A stretch of 64,000 nucleotides of DNA from Rhynchonema sp. JSB1_4 (Eukaryota > Nematoda > Chromadorea > Monhysterida > Xyalidae), in the NCBI GenBank assembly GCA_030248065.1, contig JASAMV010004253.1:32938-96937 (forward strand), read 5' to 3'. Shown piece by piece: positions 22,200 to 33,731 of this stretch. Every line of letters begins with the position of its first letter. Position 1 is the first letter of the stretch. The notes beneath the pieces are model-generated. The model was not told the origin of the DNA and made no database searches. It worked only from the letters and a program-made list of their open reading frames with translations. The position numbers and the translations under genes were made by a program.

Positions 22200-24326
22200 T
22201 TATTTTGATGCGTCTTGCATTCGCGCCAACTTGAAATCGAATGGGTCGTCTTTAGGATCGGCGCATTCTTCCGTTATTCGCGCCATGGTAGCGGCATCAG
22301 TCAGGAAGGGATATTCGTGCGCCTGAATTGCATCCATCTGAATACTTTGTGAAGATGAGGAGCTGTTGGTGGAGGAGGATTCCAGCTGAAATAGAAACTG
22401 ATTATTCTGTTAAAATTATTCGCAACTTATACGTCGGGAGGACTAACACTTTTATCACGAATCTGCTCGGAGTAATCGTATTCGTACGATTGCACTTTTT
22501 CGGCAAATCGAATCTGAGTCGAGGTTTGGTTGCTGCGGTCGCTGTGCTTTGCTGTATTCTGTTTGGGGGAACATCGAGCTTTGATCGATCGACGGTCAGT
22601 TTTGGGCAGTACGAGATGTTTTGGCTGTTGTTGCTGTGTTTGCATGTCTGGTCGCGGTGGTGCGATAAAGCTCAACACTTTAACTTGTTGGTGCTTTGGA
22701 AGAGGTACAAGCGGAAGAACGCTTGGGGATTGCTGAGGTCTTGATATTGATTCCGATGCCGAGGATTGTTTGGTCGCTTTCATTCCAGATTCTGATGGTT
22801 CGTTCGCTCGCAAGTTCAACTGCTGCTGCAAAGCAATAACTACATACATATATTGGTCGCACAATGACCATATGAGAATCCATCCAAAACCACCTTGATT
22901 TTCAGGATTCCAAAGATGAGCCACGCTAAACCAGTGCGCTATTTGTATTAACAAAACATTTTCATCTGAAAATAAACCAGCCAGTCAACCACTTTTTTAA
23001 TCTCTGAAACATTTCGCTTACTGCATACTTTGTGTGTGGTTACGCGTTGGCGCGCAATGTCAGTTTAAATTTTCTGGCTTGCCAATTCAAAAAAAATTTT
23101 GGATGGATTCTCATATAGTCATTGTGCGACCAATATTAGTTGTGCTCAGTGAGTATCAATGTGAACAATTTGTTAGTTCTTAACTCCATAAAAGATTTTT
23201 GCGTTGTCATGATACTCTCATGTTCTCGCCGATGTTTCGAACTTTTATCTTGCTTGAATCTCAACTGATAGGAAACAGACCATATTGCACGTTATGTGCA
23301 TAAGGCAAGCGTGGTTCATTTAGTTCCAGTTTGCTGTAACATGCAGTCCTCTTGTAGATACGGCAGTGACTATAACTCACGAATATTGATTTGGTTCCGA
23401 TTGCAGATGATTCGAATACGTTCGACTCGCTCGTGCTTGATGATAATTCGATCGTTGGTGGTGAGGTTCTGATGCATTTCAGGTGTTTTTCTGATCGTAC
23501 AATGAACTAACGAGTTTGAGAACAACAGCGCTAATTAAGGCCACTACGCTTTGTCCCGTTGCGATACACGCAACATTCTCTTGCCCGTTAGTTGGCTCAT
23601 GCGCGACCAACAGCCACAGGGCGCTAGAAGATGTTGCGTGTATCGCAACGAGACAACGTATAAACGGGCCTTATAACTAACACGACATCAGCTGCGACCG
23701 ATACCGATTCCGTTGATGTTGTTGTATCCGAATCATCGCTCAATTCGTTGTTGGTGCCGGTGAAAGGGAAACTTTGATCAAGCATCAGGTCCACCTGCAG
23801 TTAGACAGAACCTGACGACGGTAGTCATTCACTTTGCCTCTTTGTAACCTGTATTAGCATGCGTTGCAAAACTCACAATTTGCCGCGGAGCATGGTTTCG
23901 TTTGCGCAACGCCTCTGATGGTGACACACTGTATTTGTCGGCGACAAACTGGATTACAAGCACTTTCTTGCCATCGTTGCCGAACTCGCGTGGCAGTCTG
24001 CGGATCACTACATCGCCATGTTCATGCGACCCCAGGAAAGTGAATACCTATGTCAATTGAAATACCTACGTCAAGTGAAGAAAGGATAACGCTAATGTAT
24101 TTGTGCCTTATATGTGTATTTGGAATTTTTAAATATTTTTCGCAGCAACACTAACTGGCTGAGCACTGTACTTTTCGGAATTTGTGCATTTCACCCCAAC
24201 GGCAAGCCTGTGACGGGACGCGTTATGTAATCTCAACCGCAGATCTGATTGCTGGCTCGGATCGCAGTCAAGTTTTTCGGGTTGCACCAACAGTAAGTTT
24301 GGGTCAGTTTGGGCTGGGTGTGGCAT
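22200..24326 (-). CDS. MSP-domain protein with Ser/Gln/Pro-rich tail (paralog B)
   Basis: Exons: 24156-24326, 23877-24047, 23682-23794, 23381-23468, 22448-22825, 22200-22385; 1107 nt, 368 residues. Residues 1-115 form a major sperm protein (MSP) domain: AVGVKCTNSEKYSAQP, then VFTFLGS, then KKVLVIQFVADKY, matching the family pattern of KCTN-x-YRV-P-V followed by a DKLVIQ-like strand. The rest is low-complexity Ser/Thr/Gln/Pro sequence ending in a conserved-looking tail (YPFLTDAATMARITEEC, DDPFDFKLARM). Domain, intron position inside the MSP fold and C-terminal motif all match the gene at 24882-27998, so the two arose by tandem duplication. MSP domains occur in nematode sperm cytoskeleton proteins and in VAP-type FFAT binders; no TM segment is seen here, so I do not call it VAP. 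The exon 3/4 join was chosen by phase. Two MITEs lie in its introns. Confidence 0.83.
22853..23133. mobile_element. Mariner-like MITE (TTGGTCGCAC termini), copy 3
   Basis: TA|TTGGTCGCACAATGAC at the left, GTCATTGTGCGACCAA|TA at the right, sharing the GAATCCATCCAAAA subterminal word with copy 2. It lies in the intron before the long Gln-rich exon of the MSP-domain gene, only about 27 bases from the 3' splice site. Confidence 0.88.
23536..23670. repeat. Short hairpin MITE with AAGGCC ends
   Basis: Arms contain GTTGCGATACACGCAACAT and its reverse complement and end in AAGGCC / GGCCTT. It lies in an intron of the MSP-domain gene. The GGCC ends resemble the hairpin at 30849-30988. Confidence 0.75.
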
Positions 24327-24881
24327 GGTGATCACGGCCACAGTAGCCAGCAACCCAATGCTGGCGAAGCTACAAAATTGAAAATGAAACAGACCCACAC
24401 AGCGAAGCGATATTGATGCATGAACAACATGTCGAGTGACACGCTTTCTCCGTCTCTTTGGTCAATCGACAGCGTCACGTGTTTCAACACATCAAAGAAG
24501 GCAACAGTATAAATACATTGGGTGGGACACATGTTTATCCCTCAACTTTGACTTAATGCCACGTTGACTACCTCTTGATTCTGCCCTTCTGTATCTTAAA
24601 GTTCGGTTATAAGCAGTTTTATCATGATTTCCATGAATCAGTGGTCTTTTTGTATCATATCATGCCATGCCACTTGCGATATCCGAGGGAGAGAATTGCG
24701 CAGAAATTTGGATTTGTCACATTTTGTGATTGCTTTCATTTGATGAAATTTGTTTTTTGCATTTCTCATAGAACTTGGACGCAGCAGATTTTGGTTTGTT
24801 TGTTTGGGCCGACCTGTTGAATTTTTAGTGTAGTTTTCGCATTACAGCGGTAGTGACGTGCAGAAATGCACACAGGCAAAC

Positions 24882-27800
24882 CTATTGGAATCGGAACGGC
24901 GAATCTTGTGGGTTTGTATGTTGGTCCGTGAGTCGTTGCATGGTTCCCGGGTCAGTTGCGAATGTGTATTGATCAATCGGGATGGCCGTCACCACCTCGG
25001 ATTGCACTTGAGTTTTTGAATTCACATTTGTCGCCGGGATCTAAACACATAAATTGAATAGTTGCAAACTACGCAGTTGGGGGGGTTAGTGTCCGGTTGC
25101 AAACCACTTGCCGCCAGTTCCGAACAGCAGGGAATGCATAAATTGCACAAGTAAAGGCAAACTACGCCAACACGAGCCCGATTTCGGAGGTGGTAGGTTA
25201 GTGAAACATTCACACGTGGCTGCTGATTTGGGAAACGTTACATGTTGTGGAATACAACGTGGTGCATGAGGATTTCTCTTTCTTTTCGTTTTGCTAGTGC
25301 ACCAACTCCGAAATCGGGCTCGTGTTGGCGTAGTTTGCCTTTACATGTTAAATTTAATTGCTGCCGAATTGAACTTGCGTTTGGATCAGTGACGTGCTGG
25401 CTGTAATCAATGACGTGATGTGTTGGGGCATCGTGATGAAATCTGACGCGAGAGGGGGCGTGTTGAACCGCTGCAGGCTTGGCAGGAGATGCAGCAGAAG
25501 AGACCTGTGCCTGGAATAATTGTCACAATTTATGTATGTGTAATAATCCCATGTGAACTGAAGATTCACAATTAAAAGGCAGCAACCTCTGGGGATGGTC
25601 CTGGTGTTGGAGCCGCTGGTTTCGGTGGTTTACTATGTGGTGGTGCGGGTGTCGAAGACAGCGGTTGAGCCTAAGTTATTAGTTAGTGCTTCTTTGTTAA
25701 AAACAGCAAAGATTCCAGCACCTAAGCGTTAGCTAACTTGTTTTGCTGGAGTTCCTGACATTGTCAGAGGCCGATCCCACATGTAACCTTCTTCGTCTTC
25801 GAATCCGAAATGTTGATGTTGTTGTTCTGGCAATGGAGTGGGGGGCGGCTGAGTAAAACTGGGTGGTGGAGGCTGTTGCTGTTCTGCAGCACCCTGCTGT
25901 TCTGATGCAAGCACTGGCACTGGAACAGGGGTCACAGGCTTGTCTTCAGCAACTGGCTTGACAGACGGGGCAGTTGGTTTGGGCGGCATTTTTTGTGACT
26001 CAGTTGGAGTAGTCGGCGGTGGAGGCAATGGCGGTTCTTTTTTCGGTGGGACTGGTTTCGGTTTCTCAATTGGTTGTGGCGGTTGCTTTTCAGACACTGG
26101 TGGCAGCTTCTTCTGAATTTGCGGCTCCACTTTCTGCTTAAAAAAGGTGCGTTTTGCCAGCATCGGGATGCAATTGCGTTTCAAAGCTAATAAAAATAAA
26201 TAGCAAATAAATACGCTCAACAGCTTAGATTAAATCAGCTGAGATTAAATGATAAAAACTCATGAGCGCGTACAGATGGCGGCTGTTTAGGAATTGGAGT
26301 TGGCGGTGGTTTTGTCCACGTCGATGACTTTGCTGGGACTTGGGTCTAAAAACGTGAACGTGGGTGGTTCGCATGAATTAATGACTTTCTTCCAATGAGC
26401 AAGGAGGATGCACAACTACATATCAGAATTCAACCTTTAGATTCAGTGGCGGCGGTTTTAATTTCGGTTTTGATGGTGTTGGTTTCGACACAACTTGCTG
26501 TTTTGCAGTTTCGGGTTTCGTTGGCATTGGTTCGGAAACACCAAACTAAAGAAAGTAACGGGAACCACTAATGCTGTTCTGTTCTATTACTAGAAGTGCC
26601 TTGTCGCTTTGTTTTAACTAGCTTTTGGCTTGGTTGCCGCCGGCGCCAGTCTTACACCGCGACTTGACGCTGCCGACTTGGATGAATAGTCTGTCATTGT
26701 TACAGATTCGGTTGGTTCGATCAGTGTCGGTCTGCCAGAAAACAATTTTTCTTTGCGCCTTATCTTGTGTTTAGTGTTTACACACATATCAAAGCGCCCA
26801 TATAAGGTATAACTCACGATTGTGGACTACCACCCTCCGTCGATATGGTGCTTGCACTACTGCTGCTGCTCAAACTGGAGCTTTCTGATTTACTGCTCGA
26901 CCCACTGAACTCATCCGTGTCTTCGTCTGGATCCTTCATCTTCATTCTTTGTGGTCTTGGCGGGATTTGAGCCAACAGTCGCATCTATAACACAAGAATA
27001 ACACGCACCGTGAAAGTGATGCAGAAAAAATGGCGCTGGCGGTGTTTTTTTAAACCCGATACTAAAGAGGACGTATTGTGTTTTTAACTTGACACTCAGA
27101 CTTATGTAAGCTGCACTGGGTACATAGGACGGGACAAGATTTTTCAGGGCGGGACAAGGGTCTTGAAAAAGGAGGTCGGGACTGGTCACAGGGCTTGTCC
27201 CGTGGGAAGTTTCTCGGGGGACACGGGACAAAATGGGAAGTTTCCAGGGCTGTGCCGCGAGAAATTTAGCCATGTGCCTGCAGGTTATGGCATGGTTTTT
27301 GCGCACAAATATGAAGTTTTCACATCAGTTTTATTTCGTAGAAAGGTCCTCGCTTTTTTACGGAAGCCTGAAGTTCAGTTTCCCTTTTTCTGTCGGTCGT
27401 GCTCCCACTATGCTGATAATGTTGTGACAAAAGAGGATTGACGGTCACACGTATTGTCCCGCGAGAAATATTTGTCCGGTCCTGGGCCTTATCAATGCGC
27501 TGTGTGTGAGGCTAAGCCTACCAAATGCATCCCAAAAGTATTGCCTCGTGAAGCCCGGATTATTATGTGTATGATGTGTACTAGTGACCGTAGAAACTGA
27601 CCTTCACGCGCGGCAACCGTCCCGGATGTCTGCCTTCCTCAAACGCATTTTGGGGGAGGTGGCTGTGGGCATCATTCACGAACTGTATGACCAGGGCGTC
27701 TTGTTGTGGTGGTTTGTTTTTCAGTCGGCGTACTCGTATGGTTTCTTCAGCACCGGATTTCAGGAATGTGTGCACCTGTGAAAAAGTTACCTCAGTTTAT

Positions 27801-27998
27801 ACTTTCAATAACGTTCTTAACCTATCTCACCGGCTGAACCCGAAACGCGTCGTTGTTCGTGCATTTAATACGAATTGCCAATCGGTAGTGACCGGCATTT
27901 GCGATTGTGAAACTGGTGTCTTGTTGTCGGGAAACGTCAAAAATGAGCTGCTGTTGCGACACCACCAGGGCGCCAAGGTCTGTTGGATGGTCTGGCAT
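24882..27998 (-). CDS. MSP-domain protein with long proline-rich region (paralog A)
   Basis: Exons: 27831-27998, 27602-27775, 26818-26984, 26656-26731, 26435-26545, 26274-26345, 25738-26133, 25587-25670, about 25394-25510, 24882-25040; about 507 residues. The N-terminal MSP domain (RIKCTNNDAFRVQP, VHTFLKSGAEETI, QDALVIQFVND) is split by an intron at the same place as in paralog B. After an acidic Ser-rich stretch (DPDEDTDEFSGSSS) come about 250 residues rich in Pro, Lys and Gln (PVPPKKEPPLPPPP), typical of SH3/WW/profilin ligands. The C-terminal motif (YTFATDPGTMQRLTDQ, DSPFRFQ) parallels the end of paralog B. All joins but one keep phase; the 3' end of exon 9 is uncertain because a MITE (25153-25343) sits next to it. 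Paralog B starts 555 bases downstream on the same strand, so an operon is possible. Function is unknown; sperm expression is a guess from the domain. Confidence 0.83.
25153..25343. mobile_element. Inverted-repeat MITE, AAGGCAAACTACGCC family, copy 2
   Basis: Near-symmetrical: GTAAAGGCAAACTACGCCAA at the left and its reverse complement ending GTTTGCCTTTAC at the right, with GAGCCCGATTTCGGAG in both arms. It is inserted beside the 5' splice site of an exon of MSP paralog A and may have changed that junction. Confidence 0.85.
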
Positions 27999-28613
27999 GA
28001 TAGTATGATGAGAACTGTGATGATTGTAAATATACTCGAGCTTTAGTCGTCCAAGAGAAAAATCAGAAATGAAAAAAGTATAATTACGAGATAAAATGTA
28101 GAAATACAACCCCTGAAGTAAAATATATCAGCCTGTTTACTCCGATCAATTTTTACAGGGATATATATGTAAGTAATAACTAAAGAGACTACAATTGGTA
28201 ACTTTTTAACTAAAGCAGAAAAATGAAAAAGGAAAAGAAAAGAACAAAATTTGTGGTTTGTGTCAGAGATCGGCCCGGCCCGGCCCGGTCGGCGAAAAGT
28301 CCGGCCCGGCCCGGTGGAGGGCTGCAGGTCGGCCCGGCCCGGCCAGCCAATTTTCAAGGGCCGAAAACTGAAAAAGTCCAAAAAGCTGAAAAAAATGCGA
28401 AAATTTTCTGCAGAATACCGTAAAAACCTAAATACAGCCCCCCCGGAATAGAGCCCCCCCGTAATACAGCCCCCCAAAAAGGGGTCAGTGAATTAATAGA
28501 GCCCCCCGGAATAGAGCCCCCCAAAGTAACATCCCCTATACAGTAGTGTATTAAGGCTTGATAGTGGTGCACAGGTACATTTATGCACGTTTGTTGTTCG
28601 TTCAGAGCACATA

Positions 28614-29040
28614 CCGTTACCCTAAAATAGAGCCCCCCCCCAAAAATAGAGCCCCCCAAAAATACAGCCCCCCTAAAAGGGGTCAGTGAAAAAATAGAGC
28701 CCCCCCAAAAATACAGCCCCCCCAACTTGGAATTCCCCCGCTTGGGGGTCGTAAAGTGAATTTCCTGTATAAGACACCTTGTGTACAACGTTTCTGGTTG
28801 AGTATTATATGATGACGTAAAGCCTTTTATGGAAGATCTGCACCTAAAAACACTCAATAATGACCAGTAACACCCTGACAGAACTCCATTTTAGGGGTAT
28901 TTTTGGAACATTTTTTTGAGATTTTGGGCAGCGAAAAAATACAGCCCCCCAAAAATAGAGCCCCCCCAAAAATACAGCCCCCCCCCTAAAAGGGGTCAGT
29001 GAAAAAATACAGCCCCCCCCTTCTATTTTAGGTTTTACGG
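28614..29040. mobile_element. TA-flanked MITE with CCGTAAAACC-type ends and C runs
   Basis: Left end CCGTTACCCTAAAATAGAGC, right end the near reverse complement (TATTTTAGGTTTTACGG), with TA on each side (28612-28613, 29041-29042). The reverse-oriented homologous sequence near 20520-20545 reads straight through this point with a single TA, so it is an empty site and proves insertion with TA duplication. Confidence 0.82.
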
Positions 29041-29833
29041 TAATACGCCTCTTATTGACGAATAGACACGAATAAATGCAATTACAAGCGAAAAAACATC
29101 CTTTCAAACCCCTTTTTTGGGGTTTTTAGGGGTATTTCTGGGAACAATTTTTTCCAGTTTGGGGGACCCCCTCCCCAGTCCCCACCAGGAGCACTGATAG
29201 TATTGGGTCTTGTGTGTTCTAGCTGGCTGCTGAGCTGAAAAATGGCCAGCATGGCTCGAAGTGGATTCTTGGAGTTATTTGCACGACAACAATGGCATCG
29301 CGTTTCGGTGACACTCGATGAAACCGCGATTGTATTTGGGTTGGTTGCTTGTTGTTTGACTGCTTCTCTGTGGTTTTGAGCCGCCATATTGTAATATGTA
29401 AATAGGAAGTCTCGGACTACCACAATTTTTTCAAAAATTAATTAATCATTAATTAATCATTGGGGCAGTGTGGTGGCTGACGAACGCCTGCACCGCTGGC
29501 TGCACCGAGGCAACCCTGCATTAAGGTTAGAGCAGTGGTGTAGCCACCTGCAAATTCCTGTGCGGTTTTGGTGAATTTTGATAGAAAAAGTTTGGATAGG
29601 TAGCTAAATTTGGGCGGGGGGAGCAAAATTCATGACAGGTAGTGACAGTGAGGTAGATGCGCATCCCCCAAGCACTTCTCTGCTTTTCGGGCTTGGTGCG
29701 CTCCGCGCAAGCATACACCGCGCAGCGCAAACACAGCAGCCGCACACCCAATGTTGAATAAATTCCCCCTATTCCACCAAAACCGCGCAGAAATTGATGT
29801 CCACGAATCTGAACACCAGTCTTTGTCAGCCCC

Positions 29834-30245
29834 CAGTGGTGTCGTTGGGGGGGGGGGGTTACCCCCCCTGGTATGGGGTATGGGAAATCGGCGAGGGGTA
29901 TGGGGTATGGGAAATTTTTCACTTTTGGAACAAGCACCCCTAAGAAATGACTTTTTGACCCCGAGAAGTACCAAAATTGGCCATTTTTCATCCAAAAATG
30001 TCAAAAATCGCTTACTACCGCAATAAAACTCTGTTTTAAGCACTTTTTAGACCAATTTTGGCACTTTTAGAAGATTTTTGGGGTCATTTTTTTCAAAACC
30101 CCCACCCTCGGGTATGGGAAATTTTTGAGTTTTTGGAAACCCCCCCCTGGTATGGGAAATTTTTGATTTTTGGGGGTATGTATGGGAAATTTCCCGAAAA
30201 TTGGGCTGGGTATGGGAAAATTTCGATTTCTCAACGACACCACTG
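29834..30245. mobile_element. hAT-type MITE with CAGTGGTGTCGTTG ends and 8-bp target duplication
   Basis: Starts CAGTGGTGTCGTTG and ends CAACGACACCACTG. Identical flanking 8-mers TCAGCCCC at 29826-29833 and 30246-30253. The interior repeats GGTATGGGAAATTTTT several times. No coding capacity. Confidence 0.9.
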
Positions 30246-30438
30246 TCAGCCCCCAAATTTTTGACCGAGATCATCCATCTGTCGCCAACACATTACGCGT
30301 CCCCTTCTATCCAACGTCAAATGTACTACACTGCTCAGTTTTGAAGAACAACACACACGTGGTCATGATGATTACAACAACAACAACAATCTAGTTTGTA
30401 TTATTGTGCTGTAATTCGCACACAGAGTCGATGACGCG

Positions 30439-33400
30439 ATGGCGGCGGGCACGAGCGACGACGTACGCAGTGTGGTGAGCGGGGCGAGTGGCGCGACGAG
30501 TGCCGAGAAACGTTTCATACGAATCGTGAAGCACGACCCGAACGGACTCGGCATCAGCATCAAGGGCGGACGCGAGAACAAAATGCCCATTGTGATCAGT
30601 AAGATCTTCAAGGGCATGGCCGCTGATCAGACCGGACAGTTGTTCGTCGGTTGGTCGCTTTTGCACGGCACTGCAACGCGCTTGTGTGCGCTCCTTAACG
30701 TCTTTGTTGCCCGGACATGCTAGAAGCCGGTGACCTAATTTGGGCTAATTTTATTGTCGTCCGTCGACCATTGCAGTGCAAGTGGTCGAAGTTTGGTTCC
30801 CACGACGACGAGGGTTTTAATGTCGAAGCACAGCTACAAATGAGTGTTAAGGCCTAACTATACTTCGTTCTCTCAGAGAACAAAGAACAAATTCTCGCGC
30901 GCTGATTGGCTGTTGAACATACGTGGACCAATCAGCGCGCGAGAATTTGTTCTTTGTTCTCTGAGAGAACGAAGTATAGTTAGGCCTTTAGAGCGAATAC
31001 ATGTGCAAGGTTCGCCACAACAATAGGTGTAAGGTCGAGGCTGGGCCGCCGGACGACATGCGCTGCACGTCGACCACTTGTGTCGACGACACCAGAATTA
31101 GCCCTTTTCGAGCTGTGAGATAACCAAACGCATATCCAGGTGACGCCATTCTAACGGTGAACGGCGAGTCGTTACGCGACGCCACGCACGACGAGGCCGT
31201 TAGAGCGCTGAAACGGGCGGGCAAGGTGGTTGAAATGGAGGTGAAGTACCTACGCGAAGTCATGCCTTATTTCCGTCGACAGAATGTGCTCAGTGACATC
31301 CTCTGGGACGAAGACCCCTATGCAACGCCTCGCTCAACGCTCAAGGACAGAGAACGGCCCGATATGAAGGTAATGTTTTGTGCGTGAGACTATGGAGATC
31401 ATATAATTTAATGTCTATTATCCGACAGAAAGGTGCACAGAACGACCAAATATCAGAAGATCCTGCATAATTTCAGATAATTCCGCTCAAACTGTGCTAT
31501 GTTATTCGCGGCAGCTTCACACAGCCCGATAGAGAACAAAGACTGATTGAACTCGTCTCCCCTAATGGTCGGCTGATAATCTGCAGTTTCCTGACAAAAT
31601 ACATGAATTTCTCGAGTTTCCCCTCGTACAAGCTCTATTTTAGGACGTCATTTCGTCACACTGCGTTGTCAGTCACCGCACGAAGCCGATATCTGGTTCC
31701 AATCAACGCATTCGTGCATTGAATCGCTGCTCACTCAGGCCAATGCTGAACTGAATCTCATGTTGGGCGGAAATCCGGAAGTCAAGTACATGTCGTGGAT
31801 GGGCGAAAAGGTCAGTGCTTTGTTAATGTGCGCCTGAGAAGGCAAGGCCAAATTGACATTAATGCATTTCTTGACCAGCACTATATGATACCGCTAGGAA
31901 AAATGGATGCGAGAGCTTGAATCAACATAGTTTCGTGTAAACGTTAAAATTAAAAAAAATTGTCAAATTTCTAACTATGCCTAGGTTTCAAAAACAATTC
32001 GGCTTCGAATATTCAAGAAGCCATCTGCTGCAGGTACAAGGCCTGGACGGCGGTGACCAGTGGCGTCCGGTGTTCGTCGCGCTCACACAAACGGATCTGC
32101 TGTTCTACGAACACGTGCCGGCCGTCAAGCCCGATTGGGCGAATCCCAGATACACGAGGCCACTGATTGCTACGCGGTTGGGATTGGGATTTGTGCGGTG
32201 CTGCTTTTATTCACCAAAAGCCGTGTCACCTTTGCGGCCGAGCGCTGCGACCATGGCTACGGCTGGGCAACGCCTACGCAAGGCATGCGCAAACTTATTG
32301 TGACCCGTATTTTGTGATAGAGTTGAAACACTAATTTCGACTAGCGTAAATAGTGTTGTTGGTCTTGGGCAGGGCACAATTGTTGTCTGCGCCAATCGAA
32401 ACTGGCGCCAACAAAGCTGTGTCGCAAAATACACGTCGAACAAAGATTACGTTACCCTTGCCCAGTCCAACACCGCTGTCGTAGTGTCTGGCCGCAAAGT
32501 TGACAGGGTCGACAATAAAGTTGGACATAGGTAATTCTAAACCATTGTTGTGCTAACCACAGTTTGGTACAAACGACGGCTCGAAGCAACCCGGTGATCA
32601 GTGGTCTGACTGATGTGATCTCAATGACGACACGCACCGGCACCAAACAGGGCATCGACACGCACGTGCTTCGCGTGGAGACGCATCGGGATCTCGCGAA
32701 TTGGGTCAAACTGATCGTACAGGCGACCTATGACGCGTGCGCCATCGTTGCCGAACTGGCCTGCCGTATGTGCATTGTTGTTGATTGCGGCAGGCTTGAT
32801 TTATCTTTTCCACGTCCGTCAAACCATGTTTCCGTTTTTTGTTTGACGGAAAGAAATTTTAGTATCTAGGAAACATGTGTTGTCCTATTCACAAAGATGC
32901 GTTGTTTTGTTTGGTGAACTTGGGAAATTTTTTTCGCAAAATTGCAATAAAGCATGGTAAACGAGGCTGAGGGTTTTCGGTCTGTTTTCGCCTCCAGAAT
33001 CCGTCGAAAGAACATTTTTAGCGTGAACACGGTGCTTTTAGAAGCGCATTATTTTGACTCATTTTGATGACAATTAGTGTCGTGAAAGCGCGCTAGGACA
33101 CCATGTACAAAGTTCTCAAACATTGCTTTCATCATGGAAAATTGTACTTGCGGACAGTTTAACTATGGGATAACCTGCAAAACCAAGAGCGAAACTGCAT
33201 ATGATTGCTGCAGCGTGCGTCTACCAACAACGTGATTGTCGTCTGGTGTTGCACTACGAGGAGGGCGTGCGTTTGTTTGCCGGCGAACAGTTGTTGTGGC
33301 ATCATCCGTTCGAAAACATCAAATCGACTGGCGACGACGGACAACGATTCTTCTGGATCGATTTTGGCGCCGATTCCGGCGGAGAGCATGTTCGTTTCCG

Positions 33401-33731
33401 CTTCTATCTTTTTCGCTTTGAAGAAGTTGTGCGTAAATTACGTTTGTTGCTTGTCATGGTGTTGTGTTGTTACCATTTTTCAAGTGCAAGTTGCACCTAA
33501 AATTGTTGATTCGCACCTAAGGAGGAGGTTGAGCTCAATTTCATCTAGAATTTCCAAGTTTTTCAAACAAAAGAAAAAGCTGGGTGCGCACAGTGAATTT
33601 TGAAAAAAAACTAACAAACGTTGTTTATTCCTAATCAGGAAATCGATCTGCTCGGCTCGCCGAAACCGGTCGTGTTCATTCTGCATTCATTTCTGTCCGC
33701 CAAAGTTCATCGTCTGGGATTGTACGCATGA
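30439..33731 (+). CDS. stn-1: Syntrophin (alpha/beta type)
   Basis: Exons: 30439-30649, 31140-31369, 31477-31567, 31644-31810, 32034-32176, 32563-32765, 33214-33389, 33639-33731; 1314 nt, 437 residues. Domains: PDZ at about residues 24-110 ([20 protein letters not shown], then [23 protein letters not shown]); split first PH domain continuing [13 protein letters not shown] and [17 protein letters not shown]; second PH domain ([19 protein letters not shown] ... [20 protein letters not shown]); and the syntrophin-unique C-terminus ([45 protein letters not shown]). Syntrophins are cytoplasmic adaptors that bind the dystrophin/dystrobrevin complex through the second PH and unique regions and recruit channels and kinases through the PDZ. 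Sequence is far closer to alpha/beta than gamma syntrophins, as for C. elegans stn-1. Intron 1 contains a perfect 61-bp-arm hairpin. Confidence 0.97.
30849..30988. repeat. Perfect 61-bp-arm hairpin MITE in syntrophin intron 1
   Basis: The left arm beginning AAGGCCTAACTATACTTCG and the right arm are exact reverse complements over about 61 bases, with a loop of only about 18 bases. Ends are AAGGCC/GGCCTT, as in 23536-23670. Absence of any mismatch suggests recent insertion or gene conversion. Confidence 0.92.

Larger units (their letters stand above)
27999..30438. other. Transposon-rich region between divergent genes
   Basis: Separates the starts of MSP paralog A (-) and syntrophin (+). It holds a GC-rich CGGCCCGGCC cluster (about 28262-28350), a C-run block homologous to 20240-20830 (28416-29150), and a hAT-type MITE (29834-30245). 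Open frames here read through repeats. A frame at 29082-29423 (-) has a CHCC stretch but no splice support, so I leave it uncalled. Confidence 0.65.

Noticed and set aside
26614..26655. Stop codon at 26614-26616 as the end of a short MSP protein
   Set aside because: A consensus GTAAGA donor 40 bases earlier joins the frame in phase to downstream exons that end in the same C-terminal motif as the neighbouring paralog.
28354..29107. Minus-strand open frames with GGLYFWGGSIF-like repeats
   Set aside because: They translate the C-run/G-run MITE family; no coding signature.
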